A stretch of DNA of 34,754 nt from a virus, in the IMG/VR virus record IMGVR_UViG_3300017773_000057, positions 1-34,754 of that record; one strand, 5' to 3'. This document shows positions 1 through 7,617 of this stretch, one piece after another. Within the stretch, counting starts at the first letter, position 1. Each line of letters starts with the position of its first letter. The notes beneath the pieces were generated by a model. The model made no database searches. It had not been told where the DNA came from and was given only the letters and a program-made list of their open reading frames with translations. The translations under genes were made by a program, and so were the position numbers.

Positions 1-1
1 G

Positions 2-754
2 AATGTTCATGGTGAAGCATTTGTTCATATGTTTGATGCTGTCAAAGATATTGACTTAAGAGTTAATGTTAGAGAGGGCAAGAAAAGATATTATGATTCA
101 GAGATTAGAAGATATAAAAATGAAACATATATTCGTAAGCGTTCTACCGGAGAAGTTGGTGACGACCATTATGAAATGGCTTCTATAGTTTGGAGATGGA
201 ATCATCCCGATAACCCTAAAGCACAAGCAAACAAAAGAGGATATCCTAATGATAAACTATGGATGGACTTGATTAGATTCTTTGCTGATTTAGAAAATGT
301 CAACCTTCTCTTGAAAAAAGAGGATGATTTACGAGCAAAACAGATTGAGACTGTAAAAAAACACGATGATTTACAGAAGAAAATCAGAGAAGAACAAAGA
401 AAACGTAGAGATAAAGTTGTTGAAAACATGAATGAGATAAAAATATCTCCTGCATTTACAGCAGCGTGTGAGTATTATGGTGTACCTGTTTTTGTTGCAG
501 AACAGGGTAAAGACTCTTGGGAAGAAAGATTTCTTGGAGATATCAAAGGTAAAATGGTGAAAGGAACAATATTATCAGAAAACCAAATAAGTAAGTTGAA
601 TGAAATATTACTTGGTAAGAAAAAGGATGTTCCGGCAACAGATAAACAAAAGAATTATCTTTTAAGATTGGGGTATGAAGGTGATGTAGATGATATCACT
701 AAGAGTCAAGCAAGTGATGAAATTGGGAAATTAAAAAATAGTAGGTGGTCTTAA
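2..754 (+). CDS. Hypothetical coiled-coil protein, 5' end cut by window
   Basis: The frame is open from base 2 and the first ATG is at 29, so the gene probably begins upstream of the window. The visible part is lysine- and glutamate-rich, with a probable coiled coil at about residues 85-140 counted from the ATG at 29. A C-terminal module of about 45 residues (containing ATDKQKNYLLRLGYEGD) resembles a small C-terminal domain I recall from phage DNA-metabolism proteins; this is recollection, not a search. The position at the head of the accessory block fits an early gene, but no enzymatic motif is visible. Its stop overlaps the next ATG (TAATG), which suggests translational coupling. Function is unknown. 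Confidence 0.75.
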   Translation, partial: NVHGEAFVHMFDAVKDIDLRVNVREGKKRYYDSEIRRYKNETYIRKRSTGEVGDDHYEMASIVWRWNHPDNPKAQANKRGYPNDKLWMDLIRFFADLENVNLLLKKEDDLRAKQIETVKKHDDLQKKIREEQRKRRDKVVENMNEIKISPAFTAACEYYGVPVFVAEQGKDSWEERFLGDIKGKMVKGTILSENQISKLNEILLGKKKDVPATDKQKNYLLRLGYEGDVDDITKSQASDEIGKLKNSRWS

Positions 755-1059
755 TGACTAAAAAGAAAGAAACAAAAGAAGTAAAAGAATTAAAAAAAGC
801 AATGGATAAAACAACAGAAATGTTGAATCAATATGAAGAAGTAGTAAAGAAGCAAACAGCAGATATAGAAATACTACAACAAAGACTGAGTGAAGTAGTT
901 AATGGATATAATTCATTAGTACAAACTCTAGCAAGAACAGAGGCTCAAGCAAGCAGATATGAAGAGACAATTAACATTATGTCTAGTCGTTTAATCGAGA
1001 GTAGAACACAAGGCTTATTATCTAACGCTGAGACCACAGAACAACAAGGAAGTGAATAA
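754..1059 (+). CDS. Small coiled-coil protein
   Basis: This protein of 101 residues is nearly all charged helix (Lys, Glu, Gln) with heptad-like spacing, so a coiled coil is likely over most of its length. I place the start at ATG 754 rather than the GTG at 745, because a GGTGG Shine-Dalgarno-like sequence lies just before 754 and that ATG overlaps the upstream stop. It has no cysteines, membrane segment or catalytic motif. It may oligomerise or act as a scaffold with its neighbour, but that is only a guess from composition. Confidence 0.7.
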   Translation: MTKKKETKEVKELKKAMDKTTEMLNQYEEVVKKQTADIEILQQRLSEVVNGYNSLVQTLARTEAQASRYEETINIMSSRLIESRTQGLLSNAETTEQQGSE

Positions 1060-1061
1060 AG

Positions 1062-1262
1062 ATGTTATTAACAATAATAAATGAAACAGGACACACAGAA
1101 TTAGAAGTAACCCAAGTAGAGGTAATTGAGCAAATCAACGACCATCCTACACATTGGGTCTTTGTAGACGGTGAATTAACTTCAAGAGAAGATATAGCCG
1201 ATGTTAATTGGGATGCCGTAGAAATGGTTGACCTAACCCCTGCAATAGTTGGCGGCTGCTAA
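1062..1262 (+). CDS. ThiS/MoaD-like ubiquitin-fold modifier ending Gly-Gly-Cys
   Basis: This protein of 66 residues has the length and layout of a ThiS/MoaD/SAMP beta-grasp protein: an N-terminal strand (LLTIINETG), a central helix (VEVIEQIND), a strand and turn (WVFVDGELTSRED) and a last strand VDLTPAIVGGC. The end compares well with the MoaD and ThiS tails, which finish in Gly-Gly. Here one extra Cys follows the Gly pair, so the tail would need trimming before E1 activation. A candidate E1 lies at 7008-7607 and a JAMM protease at 8684-9223 on the same strand. Known relatives act as sulfur carriers (thiamine, molybdopterin, tRNA thiolation) or as protein tags (SAMPs in haloarchaea). The fold is assigned by eye; the role as a protein tag is inference. 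Confidence 0.7.
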   Translation: MLLTIINETGHTELEVTQVEVIEQINDHPTHWVFVDGELTSREDIADVNWDAVEMVDLTPAIVGGC

Positions 1263-1350
1263 AGCCCCACTATTTGTAGGATTTTTAGAAGGGTCTTAGT
1301 GGTAACTCTCTCGGTATTGCTAAGACCTTTCACCCATAGGGTGATTTATA
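1263..1350 (+). promoter_or_regulatory. Intergenic leader with two hairpins, one holding the ribosome-binding site
   Basis: Two inverted repeats are visible. GGTCTTAG (1292-1299) pairs perfectly with CTAAGACC (1320-1327); five further pairs, three of them G-U, can extend the stem inward to leave a 10-base loop. Next, TCACCC (1330-1335) pairs with GGGTGA (1339-1344) around an ATA loop. The second stem contains the GGTGATT Shine-Dalgarno for the ATG at 1351, so folding would hide it. No T-tract follows, so it does not look like a simple terminator. It lies upstream of the short gene preceding the ribonucleotide reductase. A regulatory RNA or translational switch is possible but unproven. Confidence 0.45.
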
Positions 1351-1734
1351 ATGGAGTTAAAAGACGATTTAAATTACGCTGATAAAAGAATAATCAAAAC
1401 ATTGTTTGAGTTGTTTGGATGGAATCTAAAGACATTCAAAGAATATGAAAATCTAGCACTTGTTCGTGCTGATTTTTACCCTGTTGGTTATGTTCTTGCT
1501 ATCAGCAATAAAGCAATAATAATTTGTGAAGGTCAGAGTGTTTTTACATATAAGAATAAAGAATATAATGACTTTGAAGAATTATTAAATACAATAGGCT
1601 CTAGGGCTTATTCCACGTTTCCTAATTGGCAGGTAGGAATAGAGAAAGAGTGGACAATTAGAAAGAATGGTAAATGGGTTGGCTCATTTTCAAATCTTTC
1701 TGATATGCCGTATAGAAAACAGGTAAGGTGTTAA
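1351..1734 (+). CDS. Hypothetical protein upstream of ribonucleotide reductase
   Basis: This protein of 127 residues is soluble, with mixed helix and strand and many aromatic residues. The middle (YPVGYVLAISNKAIIICEG) looks like paired beta strands, and the C-terminal part (WTIRKNGKWVG) like a beta hairpin. I do not recognise a family. The start at ATG 1351 is preceded by GGTGATT at 1340-1346, inside a hairpin. The reductase gene begins 3 bases after the stop, so the two are probably co-transcribed and may be functionally linked, but nothing in the sequence proves this. Confidence 0.75.
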   Translation: MELKDDLNYADKRIIKTLFELFGWNLKTFKEYENLALVRADFYPVGYVLAISNKAIIICEGQSVFTYKNKEYNDFEELLNTIGSRAYSTFPNWQVGIEKEWTIRKNGKWVGSFSNLSDMPYRKQVRC

Positions 1735-1737
1735 AAA

Positions 1738-3594
1738 ATGGAGTTAAGTAATAAAATATTATCAGATATAACAGTATATATGAAGTACGCTAAATGGCGT
1801 GAATTAGATTGGAGAAGAGAAACTTGGGATGAGATTTGCGATAGAAATATGCAAATGCACATTAAGAAATATCCTGAGTTAAAGTCAGACATAGAGATGG
1901 TGTATGCCCTTCATGTAAAGACTAGAAAGATTCTTCCCTCTATGAGGTCATTTCAGTTTGCAGGTAAGTCAGTAGAGATTTCACCTAACCGTATATACAA
2001 TTGTGCATATATGCCTGTTGATGACATTGCCTGTTTTTCAGAAGCAATGTTCTTATTACTTGGTGGAACAGGAGTAGGTTATTCTGTTCAAAGACATCAT
2101 GTAATTAAATTACCAGAAATTAGATTACCTAACCCTAACAGAACAAGAAAGATAGTTATCGAAGATTCTATTATGGGATGGGCTGATGCAATCAAAGATT
2201 TGTTCCGTTCATATACAGGAGAGTTAACACAAACACCTAGGTTCATTTATGATGATATTAGACCTAAAGGTGCAAGACTAAAAACAAGTGGTGGTAAAGC
2301 GCCCGGAGCAGCGCCTTTAAAGAAAGCAATGGTTATTATTGAAGGTATTCTTCAGAATAAGACTAACGGTAGTTATCTTACTCCTTTAGAATGCCATGAT
2401 ATATTATGTCATATTGCTGATGCAGTATTATCTGGCGGTATCAGACGAGCAGCAATGATTAGTTTGTTTAGTGCTGATGATTCATCAATGATTAATTGTA
2501 AAGCAGGTCATTTCTGGGAGACTAACCCTCAGAGAGCAAGAGCAAACAATTCAGCAGTAATTCAAAGACATAAGATAAAGAAAGATTTCTTTCTTGATTT
2601 ATGGAAAAAGATAGAAGAAGGTGGTTCAGGAGAACCCGGAGTTTATTTCACTAATGACAAAGATTGGGGAACAAACCCCTGCTGCGAGATAGGATTAAGA
2701 CCGTATCAATTCTGCAACTTGACTGAATTAAATACTTCTAATATAGAAAGTCAACAAGACTTTGAAGAAAGAGCATTAGCAGCAACCTTCTTAGGAACAT
2801 TACAAGCAGGTTATACTGATTTCCATTACCTTAGAGATATATGGAAAGAAACTACTGAAAGAGATGCTTTACTTGGAGTTTCAATGACAGGTTTAGCAAG
2901 CAATAAAGTATCTAATTTAGATATAGTAGGTGTAGTCCATAAGATGAAAGCATACAATGCTGAGATTGCAGAAAAGATAGGAATAAACCCTGCTGCAAGA
3001 TTAACTTGTGTTAAACCATCAGGAACAGCATCATGTGTATTAGGCACATCGAGTGGTATTCATGCTTGGCATTCTGCTTATTATATTAGAAGAGTGCGAG
3101 TTAAAGACAATGAACCTATTTGTAAATATTTAGTAGACAACCATCCTGAATTAGTTCAGAGAGATGTATTTGATGCAGAAGGTCATGTTATAGAAATACC
3201 TCAGAATGCTCCTGCGGGTGCGCTAACAGTAGATGATGAAGATTCGTTTATGTTCCTTGAAAGAGTAAAACACGCATCAACACATTGGGTTCAACCCGGC
3301 CATTCAGACGGTCAGAATAGCCACAATGTTTCTGCTACTGTTTATATTAAAGAAGAAGATTGGGATGCAGTAGGAGAATGGATGTGGCAGAATAGACATT
3401 TCTATAATGGTTTATCTTGTTTCCCTGAGAATCAAAAATATGCACAGGCTCCATTTGAGAAATGCAGTAAAGAAGTATACGATAAGATGATGCAATCTTT
3501 GAAGAATGTAGATTTAACTCAAATTATTGAACATGATGATTCTTCTGATTTCGGGAATGACCCTGCTTGTGCGGGTGGTGCTTGTGAAATCTAA
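1738..3594 (+). CDS. nrdJ: Adenosylcobalamin-dependent (class II) ribonucleotide reductase
   Basis: The enzyme reduces ribonucleotides to deoxyribonucleotides by radical chemistry that uses vitamin B12, and would supply precursors for viral DNA synthesis. Key residues fit the monomeric Lactobacillus RTPR type: Cys89 (NCAYMP), the loop motif NPCCEIG with Asn313, thiyl-radical Cys315 and Glu317, and Cys326 eleven residues later, the same spacing as C408/C419 in RTPR. A C-terminal Cys611/Cys616 pair (ACAGGACEI) fits the shuttle cysteines that accept electrons from thioredoxin-like donors. Other family blocks are GGTGVGYSVQ and CVKPSGTASCVLGTSSGIH. At 618 residues it is shorter than RTPR (about 739) but retains every catalytic cysteine. 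The residue after the thiyl Cys is Cys rather than the usual Gly. Confidence 0.95.
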   Translation: MELSNKILSDITVYMKYAKWRELDWRRETWDEICDRNMQMHIKKYPELKSDIEMVYALHVKTRKILPSMRSFQFAGKSVEISPNRIYNCAYMPVDDIACFSEAMFLLLGGTGVGYSVQRHHVIKLPEIRLPNPNRTRKIVIEDSIMGWADAIKDLFRSYTGELTQTPRFIYDDIRPKGARLKTSGGKAPGAAPLKKAMVIIEGILQNKTNGSYLTPLECHDILCHIADAVLSGGIRRAAMISLFSADDSSMINCKAGHFWETNPQRARANNSAVIQRHKIKKDFFLDLWKKIEEGGSGEPGVYFTNDKDWGTNPCCEIGLRPYQFCNLTELNTSNIESQQDFEERALAATFLGTLQAGYTDFHYLRDIWKETTERDALLGVSMTGLASNKVSNLDIVGVVHKMKAYNAEIAEKIGINPAARLTCVKPSGTASCVLGTSSGIHAWHSAYYIRRVRVKDNEPICKYLVDNHPELVQRDVFDAEGHVIEIPQNAPAGALTVDDEDSFMFLERVKHASTHWVQPGHSDGQNSHNVSATVYIKEEDWDAVGEWMWQNRHFYNGLSCFPENQKYAQAPFEKCSKEVYDKMMQSLKNVDLTQIIEHDDSSDFGNDPACAGGACEI

Positions 3595-3925
3595 ATATCC
3601 GATAACAAGTATTAAAGAATTAGAAATGATAAAGGAAGATTTGATAGCAGTTTGTTCTACTATCGAAACTGTCCTACCTACATTATCTTCTAGATATCAA
3701 GGAAGAAGTTATTCCTATGTAGATAAAAGAACAGCCTTGCTCGCTGTTAATCGAGCAATAGAGGACACTGTTAAAGGTGAACTTGACGTTACAAATCTCT
3801 TACGTTATTTGCGTAGACTTTTTATAGTAAGTGGAAAGGTTACAAATGACGAAGAGTTTGATAAGTTTTTAGTTGAGATGTATCAACTAGCCAAATATAA
3901 AGAAGTGAATAAAGATGAAATGTAA
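3584..3925 (+). CDS. Hypothetical helical protein, GTG start inside reductase end
   Basis: I place the start at GTG 3584, preceded by GGTGGT (3575-3580) and overlapping the last codons of the reductase. The longer reading from ATG 3527 would add a hydrophobic stretch that merely shadows the reductase C-terminus. The resulting protein of 113 residues is mostly helical: an N-terminal helix (SIKELEMIKEDLIAVCSTI), an Arg- and Tyr-rich centre, and two C-terminal helices. It is a compact helical-bundle type without recognised motifs. The tight coupling hints at co-regulation with nucleotide supply. Function is unknown. Confidence 0.6.
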   Translation: MKSKYPITSIKELEMIKEDLIAVCSTIETVLPTLSSRYQGRSYSYVDKRTALLAVNRAIEDTVKGELDVTNLLRYLRRLFIVSGKVTNDEEFDKFLVEMYQLAKYKEVNKDEM

Positions 3926-4346
3926 ATGTGGTAATGAAAAGTTTATGCTAGAATGGGGTAAATTGAAATGTGCAGAATGTGGCACTAGACAATATATACG
4001 ATATTCAGCAGAAGAACATAAAATAATGAAGAACGAAAAACACTATTTCTGGGCAGTATTAACGCCTAAGTTTATAGAAGCAAGAGACAAGCACTTTCCT
4101 GAGATTGAGGATGATGTAATTATAAATATGTGTAAAGACATAGAAAAATATTACAAGGGCAAATGGCCTAAAGTGCATTGTAAAACTACTGCAAGTAAGT
4201 GGAGAGGTAAACATATCTATTGGAGATATAAGTTTAATCCTCATAAAAAACGTGCAGAAGTAGTTATGAGTAATATAACAAATAGTGATAGAATACAAGA
4301 TAGAAGAAAAGAAGAAGTTAAGTTTGTAACGGTGGATTTTAAATGA
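3915..4346 (+). CDS. N-terminal zinc-ribbon protein
   Basis: This protein of 143 residues starts with a zinc ribbon: Cys3/Cys5 (MKCKCGNEK) pairs with Cys19/Cys22 (KCAECGTR), like the N-terminal ribbons of transcription and processing factors. The rest is basic with many aromatic residues (KHYFWAVLTPKFIEARDKHF; KWRGKHIYWRYKF), which suggests nucleic-acid binding. It overlaps its upstream neighbour by 11 bases, and its stop overlaps the next start (ATGA). I do not recognise the C-terminal part. A DNA- or RNA-binding regulator is plausible. Confidence 0.75.
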   Translation: MKCKCGNEKFMLEWGKLKCAECGTRQYIRYSAEEHKIMKNEKHYFWAVLTPKFIEARDKHFPEIEDDVIINMCKDIEKYYKGKWPKVHCKTTASKWRGKHIYWRYKFNPHKKRAEVVMSNITNSDRIQDRRKEEVKFVTVDFK

Positions 4347-4798
4347 ATGAAATGATAATATATAAAGAAAGTAGTAAAAGTAAATTGATAGCAGCATATA
4401 GACAGTATTTAAGAGATGAATTGAATATTAAAATCGAAGAAGAAAATGCTCGCAATAATAGTAAAAAGAGATTAGTAAATAAATATACTAATCTAAAAAG
4501 ACCTGAAATAGATAGTAATCCTATATCTTGGAATAAGTTTAGAAGATTACCTAAATCAGCAATTGTAGTGCATTTGTTTATGGAAGGTTGTAATCCTGAT
4601 TATGTATCTAATTTTGTTATGGAAAAGGAGTCTGCTGCTAAGGATGTAAAAGGTGCTATATTCTGTTTCCATTCTAAAGGTAAAGATAGTAAAAAGGGAT
4701 TCCATTGGTGTAATTCTAAATGTTGTGAGTCATATAAACATCAAACTTATACACGCTTTTTTACTAAAGGGGTGAAGATAAATGACTCTTCCGTATGA
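4343..4798 (+). CDS. Basic protein with C-terminal Cys/His cluster
   Basis: This protein of 151 residues has a Lys/Arg/Asn-rich N-terminal half. The segment PKSAIVVHLFMEGCNPDYVS resembles a helix-turn-helix of the kind that specifies a DNA-binding element. The C-terminal Cys/His cluster (IFCFHSKG, FHWCNSKCCESYKHQ) could bind zinc. GGTGG lies 7 bases before the ATG at 4343. It sits between another zinc-ribbon gene and a large unknown gene. A DNA-binding role is inferred only from composition and motif layout. Confidence 0.65.
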   Translation: MNEMIIYKESSKSKLIAAYRQYLRDELNIKIEEENARNNSKKRLVNKYTNLKRPEIDSNPISWNKFRRLPKSAIVVHLFMEGCNPDYVSNFVMEKESAAKDVKGAIFCFHSKGKDSKKGFHWCNSKCCESYKHQTYTRFFTKGVKINDSSV

Positions 4799-6104
4799 AT
4801 ATAACATAGAGTTTGTAATAAGACAGGTTGATGATAGTGGTAATACACACACCACTAAAACTAGGATTAAATCATCTTATGATATACCACAAGCACAGAA
4901 TTACTCAATGGAAGGACATCAACGTGTTCATCTTAAACTAGATGCTATCGGAAAGAAAAAAGGAGACCCTTTGATTATATCAATGGCTTCTCAAATAAGA
5001 AAGTTTTTTGGTTGGGGTACTAGAAGTAATTATGCATATGCTTCTGCTCCTGATATATTCAAAATACAGATTCATTTTGAAAATGGTGCTATGATGTTCA
5101 TTGAAAAGAAATCACCGTATTACTATTTGATGGGTAATCGTCTCACTAAAAAGAATGTAATGATGCCATTGGCTAGAACAATATTCCATTCGTGCTTTGA
5201 GAAAGATTCTCTTAAGTTGACTGAATATATGTTTAAGATGATAGCATTACCTGAAAATGTTCAGTATGTTCTAGAAAATAGAACACCTTATTGGTTTTTT
5301 GATACAGGAGAACCTGATGAATGGGGTCAAGTACATAGAACAAAAATTGAGGTCAGACTTAATACGAAAATGATTGCCACTCAAAAGGCTGCATTAGAAA
5401 TATCAGATGGTGTATGGTGTCCAATTGATATTGATGACCTTGATAAGTTTGTTAACTATTATTATCATAATCATACTAGAGGTAAGAAATGGGCGTATAA
5501 ATCTCCTAACAAGATTTGGGAAATGTTAGTAGGTACTGCTCCAACAGATGCTCAATCACATCTTATGTTAGAGTTTCTAAGACAGAACAGAACTGATAAG
5601 ATGGTTGAAGATAGAGCAAAGGAATTAATGAAAAGTCTAACTGTTAAATATCCTGATAGAATTAAAATATTAGAAGTACCTGCCAAAGAAGAAGGCAAGA
5701 CAGCAGAAATTATGATAATTAAAGGTAAATTGATGGATTGGATTATTGTAGAGCAACCTTATAAAACTGCAACTCAAAAAGTTAAAACTTATTCCTTTGT
5801 AAGTAAGGAATGTTTAAGCCATGAAATTAGTGAACCTGATGTACTTGAAGGTAGATGTAATTTCAAACAATTTGGTGCGCGTATAGGAATGGTAAAAGGG
5901 CCAATTTGTATTGATAACATCCATACTAATTCTAGTGTTGGAGACCAATATGCTGCTAGAGCATTAGCATTATTGAATGATAAAATTACTGTTGATTTAG
6001 TATATACTATCAAAAAATATGTACCTGTAGTTTGTTATTCTGGTGAAGTAGAATCTAGACTTCCTGATAGTTTAGAAGGTATAGATTGGAATGGGGTATT
6101 GTAA
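4782..6104 (+). CDS. Large hypothetical protein
   Basis: This soluble protein of 440 residues has mixed alpha/beta character, no obvious signal peptide or membrane segment, and no P-loop. Recognisable stretches such as WCPIDIDDLDKFVNYY and SYAYASAPDIFKIQIHFENG-like strands (about residues 75-105) do not match a family I can name. The start has a good Shine-Dalgarno (AGGGGTGAAG) and overlaps the previous gene by 17 bases; the stop overlaps the TFB start. Its place just before the TFB and E1-like genes makes it a candidate partner of either system. I cannot see an E2-type active-site motif with confidence. Confidence 0.75.
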   Translation: MTLPYEYNIEFVIRQVDDSGNTHTTKTRIKSSYDIPQAQNYSMEGHQRVHLKLDAIGKKKGDPLIISMASQIRKFFGWGTRSNYAYASAPDIFKIQIHFENGAMMFIEKKSPYYYLMGNRLTKKNVMMPLARTIFHSCFEKDSLKLTEYMFKMIALPENVQYVLENRTPYWFFDTGEPDEWGQVHRTKIEVRLNTKMIATQKAALEISDGVWCPIDIDDLDKFVNYYYHNHTRGKKWAYKSPNKIWEMLVGTAPTDAQSHLMLEFLRQNRTDKMVEDRAKELMKSLTVKYPDRIKILEVPAKEEGKTAEIMIIKGKLMDWIIVEQPYKTATQKVKTYSFVSKECLSHEISEPDVLEGRCNFKQFGARIGMVKGPICIDNIHTNSSVGDQYAARALALLNDKITVDLVYTIKKYVPVVCYSGEVESRLPDSLEGIDWNGVL

Positions 6105-7015
6105 TGCAATGTATGGTGTGTAAAAGCCATAAAAATTATATTGATGATAGATTAGGAGAAAAGGTTTGTGTTGATTGTGGATATGTAATGGTATCTAATA
6201 TATCAGAAGAAACTATTTCTCCTAATCTTCCTAACGATGAGTATAGATTGGGTGATAGAGGTAGTCTAGGTTCTCATATGTCTTTGGTTGGTAATCAATC
6301 TTTGATTAGAAAGTTGAAGAGAACACAAGATGTATTTTCTAAAAAACTAGACTCTAACTTAGTTAAAGGTCAAATGGAATGCAATATGATTTTAAGTCCA
6401 TGGCTTCCAAATAATAATCTTAAGGATAGAGTTCATTCATATTACAAGAGATTCTACTCAGATAGATATACTTGGAGATATACTATCTCAGTTAGAGCAA
6501 CAGCATTAGTATTCTTAGTTTTGAGAGAAAATGGTATTCCTATATCTATTTCTCAATTGTCTAAAGATAACAATGAAGATAAGTTTAGAGTATCAAAAGC
6601 AGTCAGGTACTTTGCTAGACAAATAAACAAACCTTGGTTATTGCATCAAGTGTCTGTTGATAGTTGGGCTGATAAAGTAGCACAGGATTTGTTTAGTAAC
6701 AATAAATTAATTGATGAATCAAGTTTTAGAAACGACTTAAGAGTTGTAACACAATATGTAAGTCAGATAATATCTGATAGAGGATTGTATTTCTCTAAAG
6801 GACACATGGCTTCATGCGTGTGGATAACCTGTTTGTTAAGAACAACAGGTTCATGGCCTGAGTTTACTCAAGCCGAGATTGCTAATAGTTGTAAATGTGG
6901 AACATTAACAATTAGAAACAATAATAATAGCATATATAATATGTTAGCAGTAAACAAAAAAATGCTTAAAGCATTAACCGTAAACAATTTTGTAGCAGGT
7001 GTAAGATATGAATAA
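6104..7015 (+). CDS. tfb: TFIIB-like transcription initiation factor (TFB)
   Basis: This 303-residue protein has the archaeal TFB layout. An N-terminal zinc ribbon uses Cys3, Cys6, Cys22 and Cys25. A B-reader-like segment follows (YRLGDRGSLG; compare the DRG of cellular TFBs), then two helical repeats consistent with cyclin folds (about 85-190 and 200-300). TFB bridges TBP on the TATA box and RNA polymerase, so a viral copy could redirect host polymerase to viral promoters. I chose ATG 6104, which gives the normal ribbon position, over an ATG 18 bases upstream; the stop of the previous gene overlaps it (TAATG). The cyclin domains are divergent, so DNA specificity may differ from the host factor. 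Confidence 0.88.
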   Translation: MQCMVCKSHKNYIDDRLGEKVCVDCGYVMVSNISEETISPNLPNDEYRLGDRGSLGSHMSLVGNQSLIRKLKRTQDVFSKKLDSNLVKGQMECNMILSPWLPNNNLKDRVHSYYKRFYSDRYTWRYTISVRATALVFLVLRENGIPISISQLSKDNNEDKFRVSKAVRYFARQINKPWLLHQVSVDSWADKVAQDLFSNNKLIDESSFRNDLRVVTQYVSQIISDRGLYFSKGHMASCVWITCLLRTTGSWPEFTQAEIANSCKCGTLTIRNNNNSIYNMLAVNKKMLKALTVNNFVAGVRYE

Positions 7016-7607
7016 AAAAGAAGAAAAAAGAAAGATATTAATAATAGGCGTAGGTGGAATAGGGAGTTACTTGACTCCTTTATTACATAAAACAGGGTTG
7101 TATGATTTACATATTGCCGACCCTGATATTGTTGAAGAAAAGAATCTGTATTATCAGAACTTTAACACAAGTCACTTAGGAAAAAAGAAAGTAAATTGTA
7201 TTGTTGAACATGATGTCTTAGGTTTAAGACACATATATCCAATATTAACTGATAGTCAATTAGAAGGTGGATATGATTTAATAATATGTTGTGCAGATAA
7301 CCTAGACGCAAGACGTTTAGTTTATAGGCAAGGGTTTGGAGATAATGCAAAGACTATGTGGTTGGATTTGAGAGCGCAAGGTAGAAATGGTGCATTGATT
7401 AGTTGTCTTGCAGACCCTAAGTTTTCAGATACTTTCCTAGCAGGTGAAGAGGGTTCGTTTAGTTGTCAAGGTGCATCATTTAATGATACAACTCAGAAAC
7501 AAAACTTACACTTTACTCATGTAGCAATAGCGGGTATTGGAGCGCAATGGATTCAAAGATTCTTCAATGAAGAACAAGTAAAAGATAAAATGGTAATAAA
7601 TATATGA
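7008..7607 (+). CDS. E1-like ThiF/MoeB/UbaA-family adenylyltransferase
   Basis: This 199-residue Rossmann-type protein has the ThiF/E1 signature. GVGGIG (14-19) is the nucleotide-binding loop, ADPDIVEEKNLYYQ (37-50) holds the acidic and Asn residues of the family, and ADNLDARR (96-103) matches the conserved D-N-x-x-x-R region. E1 enzymes adenylate the C-terminal glycine of a ubiquitin-like protein and often pass it to a cysteine; Cys153 (SFSCQG) is the best candidate here. It lacks the usual zinc-binding Cys pairs and is shorter than ThiF or MoeB (about 250), so it is a minimal form. The likely substrate is the GGC-ending protein at 1062-1262. Overlap with the TFB gene suggests coupled expression. 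Confidence 0.88.
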   Translation: MNKKEEKRKILIIGVGGIGSYLTPLLHKTGLYDLHIADPDIVEEKNLYYQNFNTSHLGKKKVNCIVEHDVLGLRHIYPILTDSQLEGGYDLIICCADNLDARRLVYRQGFGDNAKTMWLDLRAQGRNGALISCLADPKFSDTFLAGEEGSFSCQGASFNDTTQKQNLHFTHVAIAGIGAQWIQRFFNEEQVKDKMVINI

Positions 7608-7617
7608 AGGTGATTAA

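Noticed and set aside
1263-1350. tRNA gene
   Set aside because: Stems are present, but there is no acceptor pairing, anticodon arm or T-arm consensus in the right order.
3527-3583. Longer N-terminus for the gene after the reductase
   Set aside because: The extension is a shadow of the reductase C-terminus; GTG 3584 has the GGTGGT ribosome site.
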